Assembly (NCBI GenBank): GCA_963808965.1 | Contig: CAWEHU010000019.1 | Span: forward strand, 124,001-188,000 | Source of the DNA: CAWEHU01 sp963808965 | GTDB lineage: Bacteria > Pseudomonadota > Alphaproteobacteria > Acetobacterales > Acetobacteraceae | Reading direction: 5' to 3' | Length of the DNA: 64,000 nt | Part shown: positions 7,707 through 15,658 of the stretch, piece by piece | How positions within the stretch are numbered: the first letter of the stretch is position 1 | How the letters are laid out: each line of letters opens with the position of its first letter | Program-made: the position numbers and the translations under genes | The notes under the pieces: model-generated | Databases searched by the model: none | Seen by the model: only the letters and a program-made list of their open reading frames with translations | Told to the model about the DNA's origin: nothing

Positions 7707-8581
7707 TCCGTTTTCCCCTGGCGATGCTGCGCGATCGCCGCGGGCAGCAGGAGAAGGATGACGAGCACGGTCGCGACCGCCGCCGCCTGGGGCCAGTCGC
7801 GATTCTGGAAGAACTCCGTCCAGATCACCCGCCCGATCGTCTGTGCCCGGGGGCCGCCGAGCAGTTCGGGGATGACGTATTCGCCGGCTGCCGGAATGAA
7901 CACGAGCGCCGTGCCGGCCCAAACGCCCGGCATCGAAAGCGGCAGGGTCACGGCCCGGAACGCCCGCCAGGGGGATGCCCCGAGATCCGCCGCCGCCTCC
8001 AGGAGCGCCGGGTCCTGCCGCGAAAGCCGCGCGTACAACGGCAGGAGCATGAAGGGCAGATAGGCATACACGATCCCGACATACATTGCGAAATCGGTAT
8101 AAAGCAGCCGTAGCGGAGCGTGCACGAGACCGAGCGCGAGGAGCGCCGCGTTGATCCAGCCATCGTCCTTCAACAGGCCGATCCAGGCGTTGATGCGCAG
8201 CAGGAAGCCGGTCCAGAAGGGGAGGACGACGAGCAGAAGGAGCAAGGACCGAAGCCGCTGCGGGGCGCGGGCGATCGCCAGCGCCATCGGATACCCGATC
8301 AGCAGGCAACCGAGCGTGGAAACGCCGGCGACCTGCAAGCTGAGCAACAGGGCGCGGACATAGAGAGCATCTTCGAACAGGAGCGCGAAACTGTCGGGAA
8401 CCACATGCAAACGCCAGGTTCCTGCCGGGTCCGCTTGCAGGGGCGGTGCATAGGGAGGCACGCCGTCGCGCGGCTCAGAGAAGGCGATCCCCAGCATGAT
8501 GGCGGCCGGCGCTGCCAGGAACAGCAGCAGCCAGGCCCAGGGGACCGCGAGAACCAGGGCGCGATCCAGCCGAAGTCTCAT
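7703..8581 (-). CDS. potH: Polyamine ABC importer permease PotH
   Basis: This 292-residue inner-membrane permease has about six helices and the ATPase-contact loop LLEAAADLGASPWRAFRAVTLP. Helix 1 lies at about residues 7-27, and a periplasmic stretch (SEPRDGVPPYAPPLQ) precedes the core, as usual for PotH/PotB proteins. The start is ATG 8581, whose ATGA overlaps the potG stop. The longer open frame upstream lies within potG and is out of frame with it. With PotI it forms the channel for putrescine or spermidine, driven by PotG. The LLWTEFF.NRDW region near the end (IWTEFFQNRDWPQAAA) is typical of polyamine permeases. Confidence 0.88.
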   Translation of the reverse strand: MRLRLDRALVLAVPWAWLLLFLAAPAAIMLGIAFSEPRDGVPPYAPPLQADPAGTWRLHVVPDSFALLFEDALYVRALLLSLQVAGVSTLGCLLIGYPMALAIARAPQRLRSLLLLLVVLPFWTGFLLRINAWIGLLKDDGWINAALLALGLVHAPLRLLYTDFAMYVGIVYAYLPFMLLPLYARLSRQDPALLEAAADLGASPWRAFRAVTLPLSMPGVWAGTALVFIPAAGEYVIPELLGGPRAQTIGRVIWTEFFQNRDWPQAAAVATVLVILLLLPAAIAQHRQGKTE

Positions 8582-9666
8582 CGGGGCAGCAGAATGCACG
8601 CCTCCGGGGGCCAGCAGACCGTAACCCCAGCTCCAGGCGTGACGCTCCGGGCCCCGACACCGTCGCGCAACGGCTCGCTGACCCGGAGCAGGCTGCCGTC
8701 GGCGAGCCGGACCGTGTGCATCAGCATCTCGCCCCAATAGGCGCTGTCCGCGACAACCCCGGAAAGGCGGTTCCGCTCGTCGGAAATCGCCGTGCGAGCG
8801 ATGCGTAGGCGCTCCGGGCGCAGCGCCACCAGCACCGGCGAGCCCGTGGGCGTGGCTGTGGCGAGAGCCCGCGCCTCGCCGACGCCTGGGAGCTCCAGCT
8901 TCGACCAGTCCGCGCCCGTGTCCCGCACGATGGCGGGGAGGATGTTGGCCGAACCGAGGAACTCGGCGACGAATTGGCTATTCGGCCGCTCGTACACCTC
9001 TGCCGGGGTGCCTACCTGAGCAAGCCGCCCGTGGCGCATCACGCCGATCCGGGTGGCCAGAGTGAGCGCCTCATCCTGGTCATGCGTGACCAGGATGAAG
9101 GTGATTCCGAGTCGCCGGTGCAGCCGGACCAGTTCGTTTCGGGTTGCTTCCCGGAGATTGCGATCCAGCGCGGAAAGCGGCTCGTCCAGCAGCAGCAATT
9201 CGGGGCTCGGCGCGAGACTGCGCGCGAGCGCCACGCGCTGCTGCTGACCTCCCGAGAGCTGGCTCGGCCGACGCTCTCCGAAGCCGGTGAGGCTCACCAA
9301 ATCCAGCATCTCGGCGACTCGAGCCGCCGTCTCGGTGCGGGTCGCGCCTCGCTGGCGCAGTCCGAACCCGATATTGGCGGCGACGCTCATATGCGGGAAC
9401 AGAGCGTAGGACTGGAACATCGTGTTCACCGGCCGCTTATGCGGCGGCTGGTCCCCGAGTTCGTGTCCGTTCAGCAAGATGCGCCCGGCATCGGGCCGTA
9501 CGAACCCGCCGACGGCGCGCAGAAGCGTGGTCTTGCCCGAGCCGGAACCCCCGAGCAGCACGAACATCTCGCCGCGCCCGACAGTCAGCTCCAGCGCATC
9601 GAGCGCGACGGTGCCGCCGAAGCGGACCGTCAGCCGCTCGATTGCAAGGAGTGGAGGGCTCGCCAC
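8578..9666 (-). CDS. potG: Polyamine ABC importer ATPase PotG
   Basis: This is the cytoplasmic ATPase that powers the importer. It shows Walker A GGSGSGKT, the Q-loop MFQSYALFPHMSV, the signature LSGGQQQR, Walker B LLLLDEPLSALD and the switch histidine VTHDQDEA, followed by a TOBE domain (VALRPERLRI, then GEMLMHTVRLADG). I chose GTG 9666 as the start because a GGGAG ribosome site sits nine bases upstream and it lies six bases past the potF stop. An ATG at 9699 inside potF would add 11 residues (MGPFQGRELTL). Length, about 362 residues, is normal. Its stop overlaps the potH start. Confidence 0.88.
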   Translation of the reverse strand: MASPPLLAIERLTVRFGGTVALDALELTVGRGEMFVLLGGSGSGKTTLLRAVGGFVRPDAGRILLNGHELGDQPPHKRPVNTMFQSYALFPHMSVAANIGFGLRQRGATRTETAARVAEMLDLVSLTGFGERRPSQLSGGQQQRVALARSLAPSPELLLLDEPLSALDRNLREATRNELVRLHRRLGITFILVTHDQDEALTLATRIGVMRHGRLAQVGTPAEVYERPNSQFVAEFLGSANILPAIVRDTGADWSKLELPGVGEARALATATPTGSPVLVALRPERLRIARTAISDERNRLSGVVADSAYWGEMLMHTVRLADGSLLRVSEPLRDGVGARSVTPGAGVTVCWPPEACILLPR

Positions 9667-9671
9667 GAGCG

Positions 9672-10775
9672 TCAGCTCCCGGCCTTGAAACGGGCCCACA
9701 TGCGGTTGCGCGCACGCTCCGCCGCTTGCGGGACCGGTCCGATCGTGAAGAACGACGCGATGCGGTCCGGCTGGGGATAGATGTTGGGATCATCGAGCAA
9801 CGCCGGCCGGACGAACGGACGGCTGGCCGGCACGGCGTTCGGATAGCGCACCTGGTTGGTGATGCCGGCGATCACTTGAGGCTGGAGCACGAAATTGATG
9901 AAGGCGAGCGCCGCGTCGGGATGGGGTGCATCCTTCGGGATCGCCAGCATGTCGAACCAGAGCTGCGCCCCTTCTTTCGGCGCGACATACTGGACCGACA
10001 CGCCCCGGCCCGCCTCCTCCGCTCGCGCGGCCGCCTGGATTACGTCGCCGGAATAGGACATCACGAGGCAGGTCTCGCCCGCCGCGAGCGCATTCACCGC
10101 GCCGCCGGAGGCGAAGGTGCGAATGTAGGGGCGGATCGACATCAGCAAGGTTTCGACCGATTGCAGGTCCGCGGGGTCGGTGCTGCCCGGATCGCGGCCA
10201 AGATATTTCAGCACCGACGGAATCACGTCGATCGCTGAATCCATCATCGTGATGCCGCAGGCCGCTATCCGGCGGGCATTTTCCGGCCTGAACAGCAGGT
10301 TCCAGCTATCCATCGCGGCATCCGGTGCCTGCGCGCGGACACGATCCGGAATGATGCCGAGGCCGATGGTTCCCCACAGATAAATGGCCCCGTAGCGGTT
10401 TCCCGGGTCGGAGGAGGCGACCCGTTGCATGAGGGTGGGGTCGAGCCCCGCCCGGTTCGGCACCCGTTTCCAGTCGATCGGTTGCAGGGCGCCCACCTTG
10501 ATCAGCCGTGAGAAGGTCGGCTCGCTGGTCGGCACCACCACGTCATAGCCGGAGCTTCCGGCGAGCAGCTTGCCTTCCAAGGTTTCCAGGCTGTCGTACA
10601 CGTCGTAACGGACCTGGATTCCAGTCTCCTTCTGAAATCGTTCGATCGCGGCCGGATCGATGTAATCGGTCCAGTTATAGACATTCACGGCCCGCTCTTG
10701 TGCGGTAGCCGGCCAGATCAGCCCGAGCAGGGCGGCAAGCGCGAGCACGGACAGCGATGGGATGCGACACGACAT
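9672..10775 (-). CDS. potF: Periplasmic polyamine-binding protein PotF
   Basis: This 367-residue protein binds putrescine or a related polyamine in the periplasm and delivers it to PotHI. It begins MSCRIPSLSVLALAALL, a signal peptide ending around TAQERA. The mature part starts VNVYNWTDYIDPAAIERF, the family hallmark, and goes on with SGYDVVVPTS, YGAIYLWGTIGLG and VMSYSGDVIQA. The start at ATG 10775 is supported by a GGAGG five bases upstream. The longer open frame adds 23 residues without signal-peptide logic. It is the first gene of a minus-strand potF-potG-potH-potI operon and is divergent from the lipoprotein gene at 10896, so its promoter should lie in 10776-10895. Confidence 0.88.
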   Translation of the reverse strand: MSCRIPSLSVLALAALLGLIWPATAQERAVNVYNWTDYIDPAAIERFQKETGIQVRYDVYDSLETLEGKLLAGSSGYDVVVPTSEPTFSRLIKVGALQPIDWKRVPNRAGLDPTLMQRVASSDPGNRYGAIYLWGTIGLGIIPDRVRAQAPDAAMDSWNLLFRPENARRIAACGITMMDSAIDVIPSVLKYLGRDPGSTDPADLQSVETLLMSIRPYIRTFASGGAVNALAAGETCLVMSYSGDVIQAAARAEEAGRGVSVQYVAPKEGAQLWFDMLAIPKDAPHPDAALAFINFVLQPQVIAGITNQVRYPNAVPASRPFVRPALLDDPNIYPQPDRIASFFTIGPVPQAAERARNRMWARFKAGS

Positions 10776-10895
10776 GGCCACCTCCGGTCGGGCGCTGGCG
10801 GGCAGGATGCATTCGCGCCCCTCTCGACGGAAGGGCCGTTGCATCGAAGACTTGTTTGCGTCTTATTCAAGCCAATCGCCGCAGGAGAGAGACCC

Positions 10896-11297
10896 GTGCC
10901 GAACCGACTTGCCCTCGTTCTGCTCGCCATCTGCGCGGCCGGGTGCAGCCGGGGCAACAGCGCGATCAACAATCTCGTCGTCTCCCGCTCGCCGGAGATC
11001 CCGGCCGACATGATCGACAAAGTCGACGGCATCTATAAGGGGGAGGTCCGGCAAGTCGCGGTCCGCTCGGCGACATGCCCGACGGCGCAATGGGGCACGG
11101 TCGAGATCGGGGACGGCACTTTGTATTTCGCGTTTACGCCGAGCACGATCTTCATCACCCCCGTGCAGCCGGACGGCAGCATCAGGACCGTTCTGTCCGA
11201 CGCTAGCCTCGAAGGCCACATCGTTAACGGGCGGCTCGAATTCGCGGTCAAAAACCCGGTTTGCGAGAGCCGGTATTACTTGCGCTGGGTGATGTAG
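10896..11297 (+). CDS. Putative lipoprotein of unknown function
   Basis: The 133-residue product starts at GTG 10896, eight bases after a GGAGA ribosome site. The open frame extends far upstream, but that part overlaps potF and is not protein-like. The N-terminus VPNRLALVLLAICAAGC is a lipoprotein signal with cysteine as the acylated residue, about position 17. The body has two beta-rich segments (QWGTVEIGDGTLYFAFTPST and GHIVNGRLEFAVKNPVC), with a cysteine at about 54 and another near 124 that could pair. No known domain is recognised. It would be an envelope protein of small beta fold. It is divergent from potF. Confidence 0.6.
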   Translation: MPNRLALVLLAICAAGCSRGNSAINNLVVSRSPEIPADMIDKVDGIYKGEVRQVAVRSATCPTAQWGTVEIGDGTLYFAFTPSTIFITPVQPDGSIRTVLSDASLEGHIVNGRLEFAVKNPVCESRYYLRWVM

Positions 11298-11314
11298 CCA
11301 GCTCCGAACTTCCG

Positions 11315-11330
11315 CTCTCCCTTGGGAGAG
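11315..11330. repeat. REP-like palindrome downstream of the lipoprotein gene
   Basis: CTCTCCC TT GGGAGAG is a perfect 7-base inverted repeat, followed by GGTCGGGGTGAGGG. This is the familiar intergenic repeat type of GC-rich proteobacteria. It lies between two convergent genes (lipoprotein stop 11297, host-attachment-family stop 11351). It may also act as a bidirectional stem-loop, although there is no T run. A related sequence is found inside rimM. Confidence 0.55.
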
Positions 11331-11350
11331 GGTCGGGGTGAGGGCTGAAG

Positions 11351-11863
11351 CTAGCCGGGAGCGCCGGCTCGCGGCGGCAGCAAGTTCTCCTCGATCAGCC
11401 GATCCCAGACCTCCTGCGCCGGCGTGTTGGTCAGATCCTTCGTCACCACGTTCCTGACCCGGGCACGCGTCGGCTTGTCGAGAGCCTCCTTGAAGGAGGC
11501 TGCCTGCGAGCGGGCGACGACGAGGATAATTTCGTCGTAGGAGCCCGCTTGATTTTCGTGATTCAGCACACCCGCGACCTCGGCGATGAACTGCGCCTTT
11601 GCCTGATCGTGCGGGTCCGTGCGGGGCTCGATCGCGTGTCGCGCCGGGTTGGCGCTCTCGAAGCCGCGGCCTGGCCGGTCAGACACGAGATCGCGGGATT
11701 TGTGGTGAAGATCGGCCGAGGTCAGTTCGCGCACCGTCGTCAGGGTTCTGCGGTCGTCCGCGACGCGGAACATCCGGGCGGTTCCGCCGTCCGCGACCAC
11801 AATCCATATGCGATCGAGCGGCGGGCGACGTGAAGCCACTGTGGAGCCTGAAGGTGTCATCAT
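11351..11863 (-). CDS. Host-attachment family protein (baeRF-like)
   Basis: The 170-residue protein matches the family first named in Agrobacterium as required for attachment to host cells. It opens with IWIVVADGGTARMFRV (about 20-35), a strand-turn pattern typical of the family, and contains ELTSADLHHKSRDLVSDRPGRGFES (47-71) and the C-terminal helix KDLTNTPAQEVWDRL. The fold is related to archaeo-eukaryotic release-factor domains, so binding to RNA or to ribosomes has been proposed for relatives, but no function is proven. There is no signal peptide. It lies between two REP-like and non-coding spacers and seems to be transcribed alone. Confidence 0.7.
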   Translation of the reverse strand: MMTPSGSTVASRRPPLDRIWIVVADGGTARMFRVADDRRTLTTVRELTSADLHHKSRDLVSDRPGRGFESANPARHAIEPRTDPHDQAKAQFIAEVAGVLNHENQAGSYDEIILVVARSQAASFKEALDKPTRARVRNVVTKDLTNTPAQEVWDRLIEENLLPPRAGAPG

Positions 11864-11909
11864 GGGGTCTGTCTCTCCCCGTTTCTGATCTGCCTAGGCC
11901 GGCCTGCCC

Positions 11910-13505
11910 TCAGGGCTCCGGTGGCGGCGCGGCGGCAGGCGCCACCTGGGCCTGAAGCAGTCTCGGCCGGCCGGTACAATGCCGGTTGCCCTCGTGCTTG
12001 AACACCCGCAGCCCATCGAAGGCCGCGATCTGGCGATACTGCGCCCACGCCGAGGCGAAGGCTGGATCGGAGGCGCTGAGCACGGCGATATAATTGAGGC
12101 TTTCGCGGGTGTCCACGACTGCGAGATCCGGGCAACCCGCCACGAAATCCCGCGCCACCCAGCGCCGGACCGGCCACTCCTTGGGTGTCGCCGGGTCGAA
12201 CCGGGCGCGCCATAGCTCGCCCTTCAGGGCCCACATGGAATCGAAGCGGGAGGCCCAGACCACGCCCGTGTTGTTCACCACGGGGAAACCGAGCGCGATC
12301 CACTCGGAAAAGGCGACGTAGGTTTTGGCCCGCTCGCGACGGATAAGTTTCTCCAGACGGGCCTCGGTCGAAAGTTCGGGCGCGCAGGCCAGTTCCATCT
12401 GCGGCTCCAGCCGCTCCGCCGCCGCGATGCCGAACGATACCACGGCGGCGCAAGCCAGCAGCAGCGCTCCGAGCTGCGTGCGGCGCTCTGGCGCCGGCCG
12501 GCTCAGCAGCGAGGCGATCCAGCAGAGCAGGGCGAGCACCGTCGCGACCGTCGCCGGCAGGCGGTGGTAGAACCAGTTCTTGCCATCGATGAAACAGACG
12601 AGGGTGGAAGCGATGGCGAAAACCCCGAGCGTGAGCAGGAGGCTGCCCTCGCGCAAGCTGCGGCGGTTCATCCACCAAAGCAGCAGGACCGCGACCTCGC
12701 CGAGGATCACCGGCAGGTTGTCCCACAGTAGAAATCTCAGCGGGACGTCCGTGGCCCCATACAGCGCGACCGCGAGCGGGACGGCCCGCTCCAGATAGGC
12801 GGGATAGAGCAGCACTACGGCCGCCACGTAGGCCAGGATAGTCGCCCCGGCGGCGAGCACGGTGAGTTGCCAGGGCCGGAGGTTCCAGGCGAGCGCGACG
12901 CACTCCAGCACGAAAAACACCAGAACGTAGCGCGGTTTCAGCGCACAGCCGAGGCCGGCCGCCGCCCCGACACCGATCGCGACCCAAAAGCGCGGCCGCT
13001 CACCGTCGAGCGCGCGGGCGAACAAACAGAGATAGGGGAGAACGGCGGCGGTAAGCAGGTGCTCCCGCTGCCCTAGCTCCGGCCCGGCGATGCCCAGCAG
13101 GACGGTGCCGGTCACGGCGAATACCGGCAAGCGATCCCGGAACAGCGGTCCGTACCCCTGAAGGATGGAGGCGCTCCACCAGGCGGAGCCCAGCATGCAC
13201 GCCGCGAAAAAGGGAAGCGCGATGCTCTTCGGGTCTGCCCCGAACCAGCTGGCGAGCGATGCGGGAAAGGCCGATAGCCACACGATCAGCGGCGGATTGA
13301 CCTCGACCAGATCGACGTAGAGCCGCTGTCCTCCGATCCACTTCTGGGCGACGTAGAGCAACCAGGCGACGTCGTCTTTCAGAGGCGAGCGCAGGTCGGC
13401 GAACAGCACGAGGCTGAGAGTGGCCAGGAGTGCGATGAGACTGAAAACCGCCAGGGGACGGCGGACGGCGACGACGGAACGAGCCGGGGAGGGAGAAGCT
13501 ATCAT
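11910..13505 (-). CDS. Multi-pass membrane glycosyltransferase, ArnT/PMT-like
   Basis: The 531-residue protein has about ten hydrophobic helices and a soluble C-terminal domain of roughly 150 residues (after about residue 360). The first periplasmic loop has SPLKDDVAWLLYVAQKW then GQRLYVDLVEVNPPL, a layout like that of the PMT/GT39 and ArnT families, in which an acidic pair in loop 1 is catalytic and a polyprenyl-phosphate sugar is the donor. The start MIASPSPARS at 13505 precedes helix 1. The target is not identifiable. No other envelope polysaccharide genes are close, and the next gene upstream is tRNA-Arg. Confidence 0.65.
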   Translation of the reverse strand: MIASPSPARSVVAVRRPLAVFSLIALLATLSLVLFADLRSPLKDDVAWLLYVAQKWIGGQRLYVDLVEVNPPLIVWLSAFPASLASWFGADPKSIALPFFAACMLGSAWWSASILQGYGPLFRDRLPVFAVTGTVLLGIAGPELGQREHLLTAAVLPYLCLFARALDGERPRFWVAIGVGAAAGLGCALKPRYVLVFFVLECVALAWNLRPWQLTVLAAGATILAYVAAVVLLYPAYLERAVPLAVALYGATDVPLRFLLWDNLPVILGEVAVLLLWWMNRRSLREGSLLLTLGVFAIASTLVCFIDGKNWFYHRLPATVATVLALLCWIASLLSRPAPERRTQLGALLLACAAVVSFGIAAAERLEPQMELACAPELSTEARLEKLIRRERAKTYVAFSEWIALGFPVVNNTGVVWASRFDSMWALKGELWRARFDPATPKEWPVRRWVARDFVAGCPDLAVVDTRESLNYIAVLSASDPAFASAWAQYRQIAAFDGLRVFKHEGNRHCTGRPRLLQAQVAPAAAPPPEP

Positions 13506-13693
13506 CGTCGGACGGGAACCGCGGCGCGCGGGGTCATCCGGCGGCGACCCGGCGGGGCCGGTCGCGACATCTTCTCTCGTGACATTATTGGTTCCGGTGA
13601 GCGGCTATTGAGATGCCGTTATGTTGCAGGACTTCGGCGGCGCGGCCAAGGGCCGGCGGGCTCGGAAGTAGCCAAAGAAAAATGGCCTGGAAA

Positions 13694-13770
13694 TGGCGCG
13701 CCCGAGAAGATTCGAACTCCTAACCCCCAGATCCGTAGTCTGGTGCTCTATCCAATTGAGCTACGGGCGC
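13694..13770 (-). tRNA. tRNA-Arg (ACG)
   Basis: Read on the minus strand from 13770, the 77-base gene forms a full cloverleaf. The acceptor stem GCGCCCG pairs with CGGGCGC. A D arm with GCTC/GAGC is present. The anticodon stem CCAGA/TCTGG encloses the loop CTACGGA, giving anticodon ACG (read as ICG). The T arm carries TTCGAAT. G is the discriminator and CCA is encoded. It lies alone between the glycosyltransferase and leuB. Confidence 0.95.
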
Positions 13771-13901
13771 GGCCGAGGGCGGGGATGTAGCGAATGGACC
13801 GGCCCGGAGCAAGGGGCGGATCCCAATCGCAGCGGGACCCTGCCCCCAGCTCCTCGCGAAGGAGAGCGGGAACGGTTTGTAACTGAAGGGCTGGGCGAGG
13901 C

Positions 13902-15014
13902 TTAGGCGGCGAGCTTATCGAGCTCGCGCAGGATCGCCTCGCCCATGACGGCGGTGCCCACCTTGGCCGTGCCCGGACCCATGATGTCGCCGGTCCGGAG
14001 GCCGCTCGCCAGAACGTTGGTGCAGGCACGCTCGAGGAGCTTCGCATCATCCTGCATATCGAAGGAATAGCGGAGCAGCATCGCGAAGCTCAGAATCTGG
14101 GCCAGCGGATTTGCGACCCCTTTGCCCACGATGTCCGGCGCGCTTCCGTGGATGGGCTCGTAGAGCGCACGGCGGCGGCCGGAGCTGTCCGGGGCGCCCA
14201 GGGTCGCGGAAGGCAGCATCCCCAAGCTTCCGCTCAGCATCGAGGCGAGGTCGGAAAGAAGGTCGCCAAAAATGTTGCTCGTGACGATGACATCGAACTG
14301 GCGCGGGTTGCGCACCAGCTGCATGGCGCAATTATCGGCGTACATGTGGGTCAGTTCGACATCCGCGAATTCCCGGTCATGTAGCGCGGTCACTGTCTCG
14401 CGCCAAAACAGGCCGCTCCGCATCACGTTGGCCTTTTCCACGCTCGTCACGCGGTTCTGCCGCTTGCGGGCGAGTTCGAAGGCCACTCGCGCGACCCGCT
14501 CGATCTCGTTCGTCGTGTAGGATTCGGTATCGAAACCGCGCTTCTGGCCATCGGGTAGCGTCTCGACCCCGCGCGGCTCGCCGAAATATATGCCTCCGGT
14601 GCTCTCGCGCACGATCATGAGGTCAAGCCCGCGGATGACGTCAGGCTTCAGCGTGCTCGCCTCGATCAGGGGACCGAAGACGGTCGCCGGCCGGAGATTG
14701 GCGAAGAGGTCGAGTTCCTTGCGCAGGGTCAGGATCGCGATCTCGGGCCGCAGCTCGAAGCCGAGCTTGTCCCATTTCGGCCCCCCTACGGCACCGAACA
14801 GCACCGCGTCCGCCTCCTTGGCCGCTTGTACAGTGGCCTCGGAAATCGGCGTGCCGCGTTGGTCGATCGAGGCGCCGCCGACCAGATCTTCACTTAGATC
14901 GAAGGAAGCGATGCGCCGGCGGTCCATCCAATCGATCACGCGCCGGACCTCCCACATCACTTCCGGCCCGATCCCGTCACCCGGCAGCACCAGAATTTTC
15001 TTGTTGCCGGGCAT
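13902..15014 (-). CDS. leuB: 3-isopropylmalate dehydrogenase
   Basis: LeuB oxidises and decarboxylates 3-isopropylmalate to 2-oxoisocaproate with NAD+, the third dedicated step in leucine synthesis. The 370-residue sequence begins MPGNKKILVLPGDGIGPEVM and shows AVGGPKWD, LRKELDLFANLRP, ESTGGIYFGEPRG, a Mg2+/substrate stretch DRE...ELTHMYADNCAMQLVRNP and NIFGDLLSDLASML, all typical. GSAPDIVGKGVANPLAQIL binds NAD+ and distinguishes it from isocitrate dehydrogenase. It is the last gene of leuC-leuD-leuB on the minus strand, 12 bases downstream of leuD. Confidence 0.97.
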   Translation of the reverse strand: MPGNKKILVLPGDGIGPEVMWEVRRVIDWMDRRRIASFDLSEDLVGGASIDQRGTPISEATVQAAKEADAVLFGAVGGPKWDKLGFELRPEIAILTLRKELDLFANLRPATVFGPLIEASTLKPDVIRGLDLMIVRESTGGIYFGEPRGVETLPDGQKRGFDTESYTTNEIERVARVAFELARKRQNRVTSVEKANVMRSGLFWRETVTALHDREFADVELTHMYADNCAMQLVRNPRQFDVIVTSNIFGDLLSDLASMLSGSLGMLPSATLGAPDSSGRRRALYEPIHGSAPDIVGKGVANPLAQILSFAMLLRYSFDMQDDAKLLERACTNVLASGLRTGDIMGPGTAKVGTAVMGEAILRELDKLAA

Positions 15015-15026
15015 CCTGTTCTCTCC

Positions 15027-15647
15027 TCAGACGGCGATGGACGGGAACCAGGCCTGGGTCTCCCGCCTCTGCGTTTCAAAAGCGTCGATCTTCGACGCGT
15101 GCTGCAGGGTCTGGCCGATGTCGTCCAACCCGTTCAGCAGAAGATGCCTGCGAAACGGGTCGATGTCGAAAGGAATCTCGTCCCCGTTCGGGCGAACGAT
15201 CACCTGCCGCTCGAGATCGACTGAAATGCGTGCGTTCTCGCCCATCCGCGCGTCGTCGATAAGCTGCTCACATATAGCGCGCGGCTGGCGAATCGGCAGG
15301 ATACCGTTTTTGAAGCAGTTGTTGTGGAAGATGTCGGCGAAGTCTGGGGCAATCACGCAGCGAATGCCGAAATCCAGCAGCGCCCAAGGCGCGTGCTCGC
15401 GCGAGGAGCCGCAACCGAAATTCTCAAACGCGATGAGAATCTGCGCGTGCCGGTACGGCTCCTGGTTCAGAATGAAATCTGGCCGCTCGCCGCCCTCCCC
15501 GTCATAGCGAAGCGTGTCGAACAGATGCGTGCCCAATCCGGAGCGCTTGATGGTCTTGAGGAAGCGAGCCGGAATGATCTTGTCGGTGTCCACATTCGCG
15601 AGCGGCAGCGGCGCGGCGATGGCGGTAAGGGTTGTGAACTTGTCCAT
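15027..15647 (-). CDS. leuD: 3-isopropylmalate dehydratase, small subunit
   Basis: LeuD is the 206-residue swivelling subunit that pairs with LeuC to isomerise 2-isopropylmalate to 3-isopropylmalate. Motifs seen are ANVDTDKIIPARFLKTI and FGCGSSREHAPWALLDFGIRCVI. The start is ATG 15647 (MDKFTTLTAIAAPL), preceded by GGAGGGCGGC. The longer frame upstream runs into leuC and is not conserved. It follows leuC by 11 bases, and leuB follows, so the three are cotranscribed. Confidence 0.95.
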   Translation of the reverse strand: MDKFTTLTAIAAPLPLANVDTDKIIPARFLKTIKRSGLGTHLFDTLRYDGEGGERPDFILNQEPYRHAQILIAFENFGCGSSREHAPWALLDFGIRCVIAPDFADIFHNNCFKNGILPIRQPRAICEQLIDDARMGENARISVDLERQVIVRPNGDEIPFDIDPFRRHLLLNGLDDIGQTLQHASKIDAFETQRRETQAWFPSIAV

Positions 15648-15658
15648 GCCGCCCTCCC

